Source: Pleionea litopenaei (GTDB lineage: Bacteria > Pseudomonadota > Gammaproteobacteria > Enterobacterales > Kangiellaceae). From it: a DNA stretch of 64,000 nucleotides. Position 1 is the stretch's first letter. Each line of letters opens with the position of its first letter. The DNA lies in the NCBI RefSeq assembly GCF_031198435.1, contig NZ_CP133548.1, positions 3,506,001 through 3,570,000 of the forward strand, given 5' to 3'. The position numbers and the translations under genes are program-made. The notes below the pieces were generated by a model. It ran no database searches. It saw nothing but the letters and a program-made list of their open reading frames with translations, and had not been told where the DNA came from. Below are positions 25,885-34,959 of the stretch, piece by piece.

Positions 25885-26418
25885 TTACTGATAATGCGAA
25901 ATGACAGTCGTTAATGCTTTGATTTGCCCAAGCAATTTTGAACTATGCTCTCTTGCCTGATGGTAGTTCTCTTCTAACATGTCTTTGATGTCTGGGATTG
26001 TTTCGTACAATCGCATGTATTCTTCAGACTCGCCGATACTTGCCAGCAGATCAACTTTGTATTGCTTGAGTTGCCTTTCAAGATCATCAATTTTTAACTG
26101 AGTGTTAGTTTGAGTTGAGCTATCGCAAGTCGCTTGTGAATTGTTTTGATCAGGAATAAAGCTTACTTTAAAAAATTCAGAGCTTTTAAAGTATTTATTT
26201 TGCTTTGAATTGCCCGAACTTCCCATATAAAGCAAACCCAGCTTACACAGTCGCTTAACCCTGCGGTAAACATACAGCCTCAACTCACGCTGACCTTTAT
26301 GAGAGTTAGTCCGAACTCGATAGGTATCTCGTAACTGCACAACCGTAAAGCCGTTGAAGGTTTCTTCTTTGAGAATGGATAGCAAATGTTGATCTAGTTT
26401 TATTTCTGAATACTGCAT
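25885..26418 (-). CDS. Winged-helix/coiled-coil protein paired with the helicase
   Basis: This 177-residue protein combines an N-terminal region with the look of a winged helix (residues about 8-65: LLSILKEETFNGFTVVQLRD, RRVKRLCKLGLLYMG and a basic NSKQNKYFKS wing) with a C-terminal coiled coil (about 105-170, KIDDLERQLKQYKVDLL onward). It begins the minus-strand operon with the helicase and is divergent from the controller-type regulator at 26555. I do not recognise a named family. It may bind DNA and recruit or sense for the helicase, which is inference. Confidence 0.6.
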   Translation of the reverse strand: MQYSEIKLDQHLLSILKEETFNGFTVVQLRDTYRVRTNSHKGQRELRLYVYRRVKRLCKLGLLYMGSSGNSKQNKYFKSSEFFKVSFIPDQNNSQATCDSSTQTNTQLKIDDLERQLKQYKVDLLASIGESEEYMRLYETIPDIKDMLEENYHQAREHSSKLLGQIKALTTVISHYQ

Positions 26419-26483
26419 TTAGACGTCCGTCGAAATAACTGTTGCTTTACAACCCATTAATTTCCAGATTGACTCGAAATGCG

Positions 26484-26505
26484 GATTATAGTCCGTGGCT
26501 ATATA
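26484..26505 (+). promoter_or_regulatory. Putative C-box operator upstream of the XRE controller
   Basis: GATTATAGTCCGTGG at 26484-26498 resembles the C-boxes bound by restriction-modification controller proteins (ACTTATAGTCCGTG type), and a further GACT lies upstream at 26471. It sits between the divergent winged-helix gene and the controller gene, so it could regulate both directions. Confidence 0.5.
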
Positions 26506-26554
26506 TACCGCAACTTTAGATAGTACTCGCTTCCAGTTTAAACAGAGGCGACGC

Positions 26555-26761
26555 ATGTCTTCCATAGCGAAAGAGTTTGGGCAATTATTGAGGCAAAAGC
26601 GAAAGGAGTTGGGTGTTTCTCAAGATAAGCTCGCGTTGATGTCAGACATTGATCGCAGCTATGTCGGTCGAGTAGAGAGAGGCGAGGTTAACATAACTTT
26701 GGAAAAAGTTTACCAGTTTGCTAAAGCTCTAAATTGTGATGTTCGGCAACTGATCCCTTGA
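26555..26761 (+). CDS. Controller-type XRE regulator of the restriction-modification operon
   Basis: This 68-residue protein consists of one helix-turn-helix domain: EFGQLLRQKRKELGVSQDKL, ALMSDIDRSYVGRVERGEV and LEKVYQFAKALNCDVRQLI. Its size and motif (RSYVGRVERGEVN) match C proteins of restriction-modification systems, which time expression of the nuclease after entry into a new host. The ATG at 26555 follows AGAGG. The open frame begins at 26495, which would overlap the putative C-box. The type I operon follows in the same direction with its own promoter flanked by palindromes. Confidence 0.82.
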   Translation: MSSIAKEFGQLLRQKRKELGVSQDKLALMSDIDRSYVGRVERGEVNITLEKVYQFAKALNCDVRQLIP

Positions 26762-26770
26762 ATTTAATAT

Positions 26771-26788
26771 GCATCATGAAAATGATGC
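26771..26788. promoter_or_regulatory. Palindromic operator candidate O1
   Basis: A perfect 7-bp inverted repeat (GCATCAT / ATGATGC with a 4-base centre) lies just upstream of the promoter at 26800-26828. A related palindrome at 26833-26850 (GCATC / GATGC, 8-base centre) lies just downstream. Confidence 0.6.
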
Positions 26789-26799
26789 AAAAATTTTGT

Positions 26800-26828
26800 T
26801 TGTCAAAATAGGATTGAACCTATATATT
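26800..26828 (+). promoter_or_regulatory. Sigma-70 promoter of the type I RM operon
   Basis: TTGTCA (26800-26805), a 17-bp spacer and TATATT (26823-26828) make a strong promoter bracketed by two GCATC/GATGC palindromes. Expected transcription start is near 26835. Confidence 0.7.
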
Positions 26829-26832
26829 GAGT

Positions 26833-26850
26833 GCATCATTTAAAAGATGC
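26833..26850. promoter_or_regulatory. Palindromic operator candidate O2
   Basis: GCATC and GATGC arms around an 8-base A/T centre overlap the predicted transcription start. It shares the GCATC half-site with O1, so one dimeric regulator could bind both and close the promoter. Confidence 0.55.
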
Positions 26851-26860
26851 GGATATTTCA

Positions 26861-27487
26861 TTGGCTAAGAGCATTCAACACACTTCCCTGTCAGATCTGG
26901 TTGAGATCATGCCGGGCTACCCGTTTCGGGGCGCCGTACAGGCCAATGACCAGGGTGAACATTGGGCGTTACTGCCCGGTGTGTTCCAAGCTCTTGGTGT
27001 AGCAATGAGCCCTGAGACGAGTTTATTGACCCGGGTTAAGCTTACCGGGCGGCGTGAGCCCGACTTGTTGAAAGAAGGGGATATTATCTTTTTGGCGAAA
27101 GGGACGCGGAATACTGCGGGATTCGTCCATCAGTCCCCAGATAATATTGTTTGCTCGCCGCATTTTTTTCATCTGCGTATTAAAGCCGAGCAACAATCAA
27201 AGGTTTTACCACAGTTTATAGCCTGGCAGTTAAATAGCTCCAACTCGCAAAAGTTTTTTAAAACTATTGCCCAAGGCTCAGCTTCAGGCTCCATTGCCAT
27301 AACTAAACAAGAACTGGGAGGGCTACCTATCCTTCTGCCCAGCTTCGAGCAACAAGTGACTTTTTGTAAGCTGTACTCTGCGCAGCTTCAGCAGCAAGCG
27401 ATCTACCAAAAGCTTATACACAATAGCCAACAGTTGATTGCTGCAGTTGGCAATCAATTAATTAACGATACAAATTTAAACCGATAA
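26861..27487 (+). CDS. Half-sized type I restriction S-like protein (single target-recognition domain)
   Basis: This 208-residue protein has one target-recognition domain and one conserved helix instead of the two of a full specificity subunit. It starts like an S subunit (LSDLVEIMPGYPFRGAV). It has the middle motif LKEGDIIFLAKGTRNTAGF and the closing LPILLPSFEQQVTFCKLYSAQ helix. The frame opens with GTG at 26831, but the promoter predicts a transcription start near 26835, so the TTG at 26861 is more likely. It lies directly upstream of hsdM. It could dimerise into an alternative specificity subunit or be a vestige. Confidence 0.7.
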   Translation: MAKSIQHTSLSDLVEIMPGYPFRGAVQANDQGEHWALLPGVFQALGVAMSPETSLLTRVKLTGRREPDLLKEGDIIFLAKGTRNTAGFVHQSPDNIVCSPHFFHLRIKAEQQSKVLPQFIAWQLNSSNSQKFFKTIAQGSASGSIAITKQELGGLPILLPSFEQQVTFCKLYSAQLQQQAIYQKLIHNSQQLIAAVGNQLINDTNLNR

Positions 27488-27515
27488 AACTCGTTGTAAA
27501 AGGGACACGTTATCC

Positions 27516-29051
27516 ATGAGTGACGCAAAAAAAACAGTAGAAACTACCATCAGTCAGGATCAGGTAAACAAAGCCGTTTGGGCAGCCTGCGATACGTTTC
27601 GGGGTGTGATCTCTTCCGACACGTATAAAGACTTTATTTTGACCATGCTCTTTTTGAAGTACATCAGTGATGTGTATCGCGATGAGTATGAAACTCTGGT
27701 GAAACAATATGGCGATAACCCAGAGCTAATAAATGCGATGATGGCCAAACAACGTTTTGTTTTGCCGGAAGGTTCAAGCTTTTGGGATATGCACGAACAA
27801 CGTCATCAGCCAGGAAACGGCCAACGTATTGATCAGGCCTTGCACGCGATTGAAGAAGCAAACGGCTCCAAGCTAAAAAACGTGTTTCAGGATATAAGTT
27901 TTAACACCGATAAACTCGGACAAGAAAAGCAAAAAAATGATCTATTGCGCCACTTAATTGAAGACTTCGGTAAAGCTGAGTTAGACCTTCGACCCAGCCG
28001 AGTGGGCGCTCTTGATATTATTGGTAATGCCTACGAATACCTCATAAAACATTTTGCCGCAGGCAGCGGTAAAACAGCGGGTGAATTTTACACACCACCG
28101 GAAGTGTCTGATCTTCTTGCGGAGATTCTCGAACCTAAAGAAGGGGACGAGATTTGCGACCCGGCCTGTGGTTCGGGCTCATTGTTGATGAAATGTGGCG
28201 CGATGGTGCGTAAAAAGCACAACTCGAAAAAGTACGCGCTGTACGGACAGGAGTCGATCGGTTCAACATGGGCGCTCGCTAAAATGAACATGTTTCTGCA
28301 TGGCGAAGATAATCACCGAATAGAATGGGGCGACACTATCCGTCACCCATTACTCAAAACTGAAGATGGCAACGCATTGCTGCACTTCGATATTGTGACT
28401 GCTAATCCCCCCTTTAGTTTAGATAAATGGGGCCACGAAGATGCAGCCAGCGATCCTTACGGCCGGTTTCGTCGAGGCGTTCCACCGAAAACCAAAGGTG
28501 ATTATGCGTTTATTTCGCATATGATTGAAACGCTCAAACCTACAACCGGTAGGATGGGAGTTGTTGTTCCTCATGGGGTTCTGTTTAGAGGCTCCAGTGA
28601 AGGCAAAATTCGTCAACAACTCATCGAAGAGAACCTGCTGGACGCAGTCATCGGACTGCCCGAAAAGCTATTTTTTGGTACCGGTATACCGGCAGCCATC
28701 CTCATCTTTAAAAAGAACAAAGTAGATGACAAAGTTTTGTTTATCGATGCCAGCCGCGAGTTTAAATCTGGTAAAAATCAAAACCAGTTAACAGCAGAGA
28801 ACATCCAGAAAATAATTGATACCTATAAAGCTCGTGAGACTGTAGATAAATATGCCTATTTGGCAAGCCTGGAGGAAATTAAAGAAAACGACTTTAATTT
28901 AAATATTCCTCGCTACGTTGATACATTCGAAGAAGAAGAAGAGATCGATTTAGTCGCAGTGCGTACAGAGCGATTAAAGCTTCAAAGTGAGCTCAAGACT
29001 TTAGAGGAAGAGATGGAAGTCTATTTGAAGGAGTTGGGTTATGGTGCCTAA
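27516..29051 (+). CDS. hsdM: Type I restriction-modification DNA methyltransferase subunit
   Basis: HsdM transfers a methyl group from S-adenosylmethionine to adenine N6 and is required by the complete R2M2S nuclease. The 511-residue protein has the N-terminal helical domain (WAACDTFRGVISSDTYKDFIL), the SAM site ICDPACGSGSLLMK and the catalytic motif TANPPFSLDKWG. The motif AGEFYTPPEVSDLL is typical of the family. It overlaps hsdS by 11 bp, so the two are coupled. The gene is more G/C-rich than the toxin array. Confidence 0.95.
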   Translation: MSDAKKTVETTISQDQVNKAVWAACDTFRGVISSDTYKDFILTMLFLKYISDVYRDEYETLVKQYGDNPELINAMMAKQRFVLPEGSSFWDMHEQRHQPGNGQRIDQALHAIEEANGSKLKNVFQDISFNTDKLGQEKQKNDLLRHLIEDFGKAELDLRPSRVGALDIIGNAYEYLIKHFAAGSGKTAGEFYTPPEVSDLLAEILEPKEGDEICDPACGSGSLLMKCGAMVRKKHNSKKYALYGQESIGSTWALAKMNMFLHGEDNHRIEWGDTIRHPLLKTEDGNALLHFDIVTANPPFSLDKWGHEDAASDPYGRFRRGVPPKTKGDYAFISHMIETLKPTTGRMGVVVPHGVLFRGSSEGKIRQQLIEENLLDAVIGLPEKLFFGTGIPAAILIFKKNKVDDKVLFIDASREFKSGKNQNQLTAENIQKIIDTYKARETVDKYAYLASLEEIKENDFNLNIPRYVDTFEEEEEIDLVAVRTERLKLQSELKTLEEEMEVYLKELGYGA

Positions 29052-30264
29052 TGATTGGTCAAATAAACTTTTTAAACAGGTATTAAAGCTAGAGAGGGGT
29101 AGCTCACCAAGGCCAATTATTAATTTCATAACTGAGAGTAGTGATGGAGTAAATTGGATAAAAATTGGCGATACAAAAGGGAATGATACTTTTATAAATT
29201 ATACTAAAGAAAAAATTACACCAGAGGGAGCAAAAAAGTCTAGAAAGGTTAATAAAGGAGAGATTATCCTCTCGAATTCAATGAGCTACGGAAAGCCATA
29301 CATTCTGAACATTGATGGCTATATCCATGATGGCTGGTTTGTTATAAAAGAATATGAGCCACACCTAGATAAGCAATTTTTAATACAAGTTTTGGGTAGT
29401 GAGTTGGTACAAAGGCAATACAAGAGGCTCGCTGCAGGAGGTGTTGTTACGAACATTAGCAGTGAGCTAGTATATGCAGTAAAGATTAGCTTTCCTTCCC
29501 TCCCTGAACAACGAAAAATCGCCAAAATCCTCTCCACTTGGGATAAAGCGATTAGTACGACTGAGAATCTTATTGAAAACAGTAAGCTTCAGAAAAAAGC
29601 GTTGATGCAACAATTGTTAACCGGCAAGAAGCGACTAATTAATCCGGATACAGGTAAGCCGTTTGAGGAGGAGTGGGAAGAGTTTCAGCTAAGTAACATA
29701 GTCGATAGACCGATTTGCTACGGAGTACTTAAGCCGGGAGAGGATACTGAAAACGGTATCCCATTGTTACGAATTCAAGATATCAAAACGACAAGTCTTA
29801 ATATAAATAAAATGACCAGAATTACAAAGGAGCTTCATCTGGAGTTTAAAAGGACCGCTCTTAGAGAAGGAGATTTAGTAATTTCTATTGTTGGAACATT
29901 GGGCAAGGTTTTAAAGGTTCCTAAGCAGCTTGAAGGAGGAAATATATCCCGTGCATTTGCAGTGATCGGGGTACGTGGTCATGATACAGAATTCATTAAA
30001 CAGTATTTGTCTTCTGATTATATTCAGGAATGGCTTACTAATACTGCCTCTGGTAACGCTCAGAAAGTATTAAACATTGCAGCGATTAAAAAGCTAAGAC
30101 TAAGTTTACCCTCACTTAAAGAACAACAAAAAGTTGCTTCAGTATTAATCAATGCAGAAAAAGAAGTTGAATTCTTTGAGAAGCAGCTTGAAAGCCTTAA
30201 AAATGAAAAAAAAGCTCTAATGCAACAGTTATTGACAGGGAAGATCAGAGTTAAAGTGCAATAG
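29041..30264 (+). CDS. hsdS: Type I restriction-modification specificity subunit
   Basis: HsdS reads the bipartite target sequence. The 407-residue protein has two target-recognition domains (about 1-150 and 205-350), each followed by a conserved helix. The helices end in repeated stretches KKALMQQLLTGKKR (residues about 187-200) and KKALMQQLLTGKIR at the C-terminus, which set the spacer between the two half-sites. The recognition domains are A/T-rich compared with hsdM, suggesting exchange. The start lies inside the end of hsdM. Confidence 0.93.
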   Translation: MVPNDWSNKLFKQVLKLERGSSPRPIINFITESSDGVNWIKIGDTKGNDTFINYTKEKITPEGAKKSRKVNKGEIILSNSMSYGKPYILNIDGYIHDGWFVIKEYEPHLDKQFLIQVLGSELVQRQYKRLAAGGVVTNISSELVYAVKISFPSLPEQRKIAKILSTWDKAISTTENLIENSKLQKKALMQQLLTGKKRLINPDTGKPFEEEWEEFQLSNIVDRPICYGVLKPGEDTENGIPLLRIQDIKTTSLNINKMTRITKELHLEFKRTALREGDLVISIVGTLGKVLKVPKQLEGGNISRAFAVIGVRGHDTEFIKQYLSSDYIQEWLTNTASGNAQKVLNIAAIKKLRLSLPSLKEQQKVASVLINAEKEVEFFEKQLESLKNEKKALMQQLLTGKIRVKVQ

Positions 30265-30276
30265 GAGGACTTTAAT

Positions 30277-31626
30277 ATGGAAATAACAAATATTACTTTT
30301 GATAATCGAGATGAATATAATAGACAGCCAATTGCTGAGAAGGTAATCAACCTATTATCAAATGATATTGATATTTCGCCTTTGGTGATTAATGGCGATT
30401 GGGGAACAGGTAAAACGGAGTTTTGTCATAAGCTAGTTAATATGTTTCGAGAAGTTAACACTCATCATGTTGTATATATTGATGCTTTCAAAGCAGACCA
30501 TGCTAACGAGCCATTATTAACGGTGCTAGCTGAAATCGTTAAAATATTGCCAGACAATGATCAGAAATCCAGTTTAAAAAGAAAGATAATACCAGCCTTG
30601 AAGTTTGGCATAAAAACCATTTCAAAGGCTGCAGTTGCTCATGTGTTAAGACAGGATGCAACCGAAGCTCTTGACCAATTCGATCAAGAACTCCAAGAGA
30701 TAGCTGACAAATCAATTGATGCCACTGCCAAGGCTCTTTTTAATGAGCACCTTGAGTCTGAGAAGAATATCAAAGCTTTGCAGGAAATTCTCTCAGGAAT
30801 AGCCGAAGAAAAACCAATGGCAATCTTTATAGATGAGTTGGATAGGTGTCGTCCTAACTTCGCCGTAGATATTCTTGAGCTAATAAAGCATACATTTGAC
30901 TTAGACAATGTAAACTTCATATTGGTTACAAATTTTGAGCAGCTTAAAGCATCAATTAATCATAGTTATGGTCAGTCTATAAATGCGAATCGATATCTTG
31001 ACAAATTTATAAAGTTTACGATTTCATTACCGAAATATATTGAGGACCAAAATCGAGAGTCTGCAGCAGTAAGCTCAAAACACTTTTTGGGCTTGATAAA
31101 TAACTCGACTGTTTTATCGAATTCTCGACTTAATTTAGAAGGGTTTCAGTATTTTTCTAATCATATATTCCAAGCTCATGATGCTACCTTACGAGAAGTC
31201 GAGACTTTTATCAGGAATTTAGAAATTTATCAGGTTTTAAATGATAATAGAGCATTCACTTCAACTACTGGTTACGGATCGGCATTGCTTAGAGGTCTAG
31301 CTGTCGCAATTCACACATTTAATCCAATCTTAGCTTCGTCTATTCTCGATGATAAGCTTGATGCGCGAGACCTCGCAGAGTTTTTAGCTATAAGTCGAGA
31401 TATTTTACTAAATAGTAGAGAATCTCGACCTGAAGATTACGAAATTATTTATGCATACCTAGCAAAGGATTGTCGCTTCAATGCTCATCATTTGCTTTCA
31501 GCCCAAGAGCAACAAGGTTGGAACGAGTTGTTTCTACAAGTTTTTCAAGGTGGAAGCTATATTTTACCCACCTTTAATAGAACATCGTCGCTAAAGTCAG
31601 TACTGCAAACACTTAATTTAGGTTAG
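30277..31626 (+). CDS. KAP-family P-loop NTPase
   Basis: This 449-residue protein has Walker A GDWGTGKTEF (about 40-49) and Walker B MAIFIDELDRCRPNFAVDILELIKH, the hallmark of KAP NTPases (IDELDRC motif; the quoted stretch begins at about residue 178). I saw no membrane segment in the centre, unlike many KAP proteins. It follows hsdS by 12 bp with an AGGAGG ribosome site and precedes hsdR by 2 bp, so it is part of the operon. KAP proteins are common in defence islands, sometimes as phage-sensing ATPases; a function here is not established. Confidence 0.8.
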   Translation: MEITNITFDNRDEYNRQPIAEKVINLLSNDIDISPLVINGDWGTGKTEFCHKLVNMFREVNTHHVVYIDAFKADHANEPLLTVLAEIVKILPDNDQKSSLKRKIIPALKFGIKTISKAAVAHVLRQDATEALDQFDQELQEIADKSIDATAKALFNEHLESEKNIKALQEILSGIAEEKPMAIFIDELDRCRPNFAVDILELIKHTFDLDNVNFILVTNFEQLKASINHSYGQSINANRYLDKFIKFTISLPKYIEDQNRESAAVSSKHFLGLINNSTVLSNSRLNLEGFQYFSNHIFQAHDATLREVETFIRNLEIYQVLNDNRAFTSTTGYGSALLRGLAVAIHTFNPILASSILDDKLDARDLAEFLAISRDILLNSRESRPEDYEIIYAYLAKDCRFNAHHLLSAQEQQGWNELFLQVFQGGSYILPTFNRTSSLKSVLQTLNLG

Positions 31627-31637
31627 AGGTGAAATTG

Positions 31638-34600
31638 ATGGGCTTAATTGATTTTAAAGAGGAAATTACTTCAAAGCTACCAGCGTTAAGCCTATTAAGC
31701 AACTTAGGCTATTTGTATATACCTCCTTCCGAGTGCGAGATGTTTAGAGGGAGAAAAGCTGAAAGTTTAAAATCTACCAGTCAGGTCATTCTTTTACCAA
31801 TTTTAATGAAATTTCTCGCAAAGCAATCATTCCAATTTTCTGGAGAGTCATACAAACTATCAGATGCCACCATTGATAAGGTAATTCATGAGCTCACTCC
31901 AGCATTGAACCTAGGGCTTACGGCGGCCAACGAAAAAGTCTATAACGCATTGATGTATGGTATTTCTGTAACTGAGTTTGTTGATGGTAAAAAAGCATCA
32001 CCAACTGTAAAGCTCATTGATTGGGACAACCTGGAGAATAACGAATTTCACTTTACCGAAGAAATGGTAGTACAAAATGCAGAGGGTACGGGTAACCGTA
32101 TTCCTGACATAGTATGTTTTGTAAACGGGTTGCCATTAGTGGTTTTCGAAGCTAAGCGGCCAGATTCCTTCAAAGAAGGGAAACCAACAATACACGAGGG
32201 AATTTCTCAATGCATCCGAAATCAGGGACAAAAAGAGATACCTCATTTATTTGCTTATAGTCAATTATTGCTTTCAATTAATGGTCACGAAGGTCGTTAC
32301 GGGACTTGCGGCACACCTGCTAAGTTTTGGGCCAAATGGAAAGAAGAAGAAATTACCGAAGAAGAGTTTTTTCGGTTAAAGAACACCAAACTTACCTCTG
32401 AACAACTCGATGCCATATTCAACCATCGACCCAAGTATATGAGAGATGATTACGAGTCTTTAGTCGCCGCTGGCGATTTGGCCGTGACCGATCAAGACCG
32501 ACTAATTATTAGCCTGCTAAAACCCGAGCGTCTATTGGAAATGGTTCGCTTTTTTACCTTATTCGATAAAAAGGTTGGAAAAATTGTCGCAAGGTATCAG
32601 CAAGTATTTGGCATTAAAGCCTTAATAGAACGCATTACCCAGTTTGATGATGACGGTTCTCGAAAAGGAGGTGTCATCTGGCATACCACGGGTTCGGGCA
32701 AGTCTTTCACCATGGTGTTCTTAAGTAAGGCGCTTATCTGGTTAAATGAATTAGCGAAGTGTCGCGTCATTATTGTTACTGACCGAGTGGACTTAGAGGA
32801 CCAGTTGAGCAGGACGTTTGCTTCGGGAGGTGTTCTGACGGACAGAGACAAAAAAGACGCCATGGCCACCTCTGGCAAACGATTGGCAGAACAGATCGGT
32901 AAGGGAAATGAGCGGGTTATCTTTTCAATAATTAATAAATTTGGTTCGGCAATCAAACATAAGGATTGTTACAACCCAAGCCCAAACATAATCGTTCTGG
33001 TTGATGAGGGGCATCGTAGTCAGAACGGCGAGAACAATATTCGCATGCAACAAACGTTACCTAAAGCTGCGTATATTGCTTTTACTGGCACACCCTTACT
33101 GAAGGACGACAAAACCGAAAACAAGTTCGGAAAGATTATTCACTCGTACACAATGCAACAGGCGGTTGATGATAAAACCGTAACCCCCTTGTTGTACGAA
33201 GAGCGCATTCCAGAGCTAAATGTAAATGATAAAGCCATAGATGCCTGGTTCGACCGTATGACTGAAAAGTTAACTGATGAGCAGAGAACCGACCTGAAGA
33301 AGAAGTTCTCTCAAAAAGGGCAAGTTTATCAGGTTGAGGGGCGTATAGAACTAATCGCACATGATATATCTGATCACTTTCAGAATTTTAAACAGCAAGG
33401 TCTAAAAGGGCAGTTGGCTTGTGATTCAAAAGCCTCGGCCATTAAATACAAAGAATTGCTCGATAAGATAGGTAAAGTCACCTCGGTAGTGGCTATGTCA
33501 CCACCCGATACTCGAGAAGGCCACGAAGCCGTCGATGAAGAAAGTAAAGACATCGTACAAAAGTGGTGGAGCGACAATGTAGCCAAAGGGTTTAAGGGTG
33601 ATGAGAAAGCCTACACCCAGTTTATCATCGACGAATTTGGCAAAGATGACGGCCCTGACTTAATGATTGTTGTCGACAAACTACTAACAGGCTTCGATGA
33701 GCCCAAGAATACAGTTCTGTATATTGATAAGCCTTTAAAAGAGCATAATTTAATACAAGCAATAGCTCGCGTTAACCGGCTACACAGTAAAAAGCAATTC
33801 GGTTACTTAATCGATTACCGGGGTATTTTAAAAGAGCTGGATATAACTATTGAAAAATATCAGGATCTGGCTGAGCGAACTCAGGGCGGCTTTGATATTG
33901 ATGATCTGAAAGGCCTCTATCAGCAGATGGAAATGGAATACAAAAAGCTACCCATGCTGTATACCGATTTATGGAGTATTTTTGACGAGGTTAAAAACAA
34001 GCAGGATCATGTTGCGCTTCGCCAGGCTTTAAGCCCCAAAATTGCTGAGGTAAATGGTCAAATGGTTGACCAGAACCTTAAAAAACGTGAAGACTTTTAC
34101 GACGCATTAACCGCTTTTTCAAACTGCATGAAAGTCGCCTTACAGTCTGCTTCATTCTTTGATGATAAAAGTTTCGATGGTGATGTGAATAAAAAAGGAT
34201 CGCGAGAACACTATAAAGCAACCCTTAAGATGTTTTTTAACCTCCGCAAGCTGGTACGCGAAGACGCTAATGAAACCATCGATTACGATGAATACACCGA
34301 TGATATTCGAGCGCTGCTCGATAAACATATAGCCGGTGTAGTGGTTAAAGAACCTGAAGGTGCCTATCTGGTCGGTGAAATGGGTAAGGGCGTTAAAAAG
34401 CCTGAGCAAATGAGCGATGATGAAGCGCGTAATCAAACCGATAAGATTACCGGGCGCGTTACGAAAATGATTGAGCAGGATTTAGCAGACGATCCCTATG
34501 CACAGGAGTATTTCTCCAAGTTGCTTAAAAAGGCGATAGAAGAAGCGAAAGCCATGTTTGATGCACCGGTAAAGCAGTACATTATGTTTGCAGACTTCGA

Positions 34601-34952
34601 ACAGAAAGTTAAGCAGCGAGAAGTAGAAGGCCATCCAGACGCATTTCGTGATGATACTGGCAAGCTTAATAAACATGCTCAAGCCTACTTTGGTCTATTC
34701 CTGCACCTGTTTGACCAGGCTCTACTAGATGAAAAAGGACTCGATAAGGATAAACGTATTGACTTGGCTTACGTTACCGATGAAACGGTTAATAACGCGG
34801 TAGCTGAATATTCGCTAAACCTCAGTGAAATAGAAAACTCTATCAGTAAAACGTTACTGCCAAGGCTATTTGGCGATCTGGGCTTGGACAACGCTCAAAA
34901 ATATATTGAGGCGGTGATTAATATTATGCGGCTTGGATTGTCGAGGAAGTAG
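31638..34952 (+). CDS. hsdR: Type I restriction endonuclease subunit R
   Basis: HsdR translocates DNA by ATP hydrolysis and cuts it at random distance from the unmethylated target. In this 1104-residue protein the PD-(D/E)xK nuclease site is PDIVCFVNGLPLVVFEAKRP (D157, E171, K173). The helicase motifs are TTGSGKSFTMVF (Walker A, about residue 353), VDEGHRSQNG (motif II), AFTGTP (motif III) and QAIARVNRLH (motif VI). I take the ATG at 31638, preceded by AGAGGTG, over the GTG at 31629. All catalytic motifs are intact. Confidence 0.94.
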   Translation: MGLIDFKEEITSKLPALSLLSNLGYLYIPPSECEMFRGRKAESLKSTSQVILLPILMKFLAKQSFQFSGESYKLSDATIDKVIHELTPALNLGLTAANEKVYNALMYGISVTEFVDGKKASPTVKLIDWDNLENNEFHFTEEMVVQNAEGTGNRIPDIVCFVNGLPLVVFEAKRPDSFKEGKPTIHEGISQCIRNQGQKEIPHLFAYSQLLLSINGHEGRYGTCGTPAKFWAKWKEEEITEEEFFRLKNTKLTSEQLDAIFNHRPKYMRDDYESLVAAGDLAVTDQDRLIISLLKPERLLEMVRFFTLFDKKVGKIVARYQQVFGIKALIERITQFDDDGSRKGGVIWHTTGSGKSFTMVFLSKALIWLNELAKCRVIIVTDRVDLEDQLSRTFASGGVLTDRDKKDAMATSGKRLAEQIGKGNERVIFSIINKFGSAIKHKDCYNPSPNIIVLVDEGHRSQNGENNIRMQQTLPKAAYIAFTGTPLLKDDKTENKFGKIIHSYTMQQAVDDKTVTPLLYEERIPELNVNDKAIDAWFDRMTEKLTDEQRTDLKKKFSQKGQVYQVEGRIELIAHDISDHFQNFKQQGLKGQLACDSKASAIKYKELLDKIGKVTSVVAMSPPDTREGHEAVDEESKDIVQKWWSDNVAKGFKGDEKAYTQFIIDEFGKDDGPDLMIVVDKLLTGFDEPKNTVLYIDKPLKEHNLIQAIARVNRLHSKKQFGYLIDYRGILKELDITIEKYQDLAERTQGGFDIDDLKGLYQQMEMEYKKLPMLYTDLWSIFDEVKNKQDHVALRQALSPKIAEVNGQMVDQNLKKREDFYDALTAFSNCMKVALQSASFFDDKSFDGDVNKKGSREHYKATLKMFFNLRKLVREDANETIDYDEYTDDIRALLDKHIAGVVVKEPEGAYLVGEMGKGVKKPEQMSDDEARNQTDKITGRVTKMIEQDLADDPYAQEYFSKLLKKAIEEAKAMFDAPVKQYIMFADFEQKVKQREVEGHPDAFRDDTGKLNKHAQAYFGLFLHLFDQALLDEKGLDKDKRIDLAYVTDETVNNAVAEYSLNLSEIENSISKTLLPRLFGDLGLDNAQKYIEAVINIMRLGLSRK

Positions 34953-34959
34953 GTTTTAG

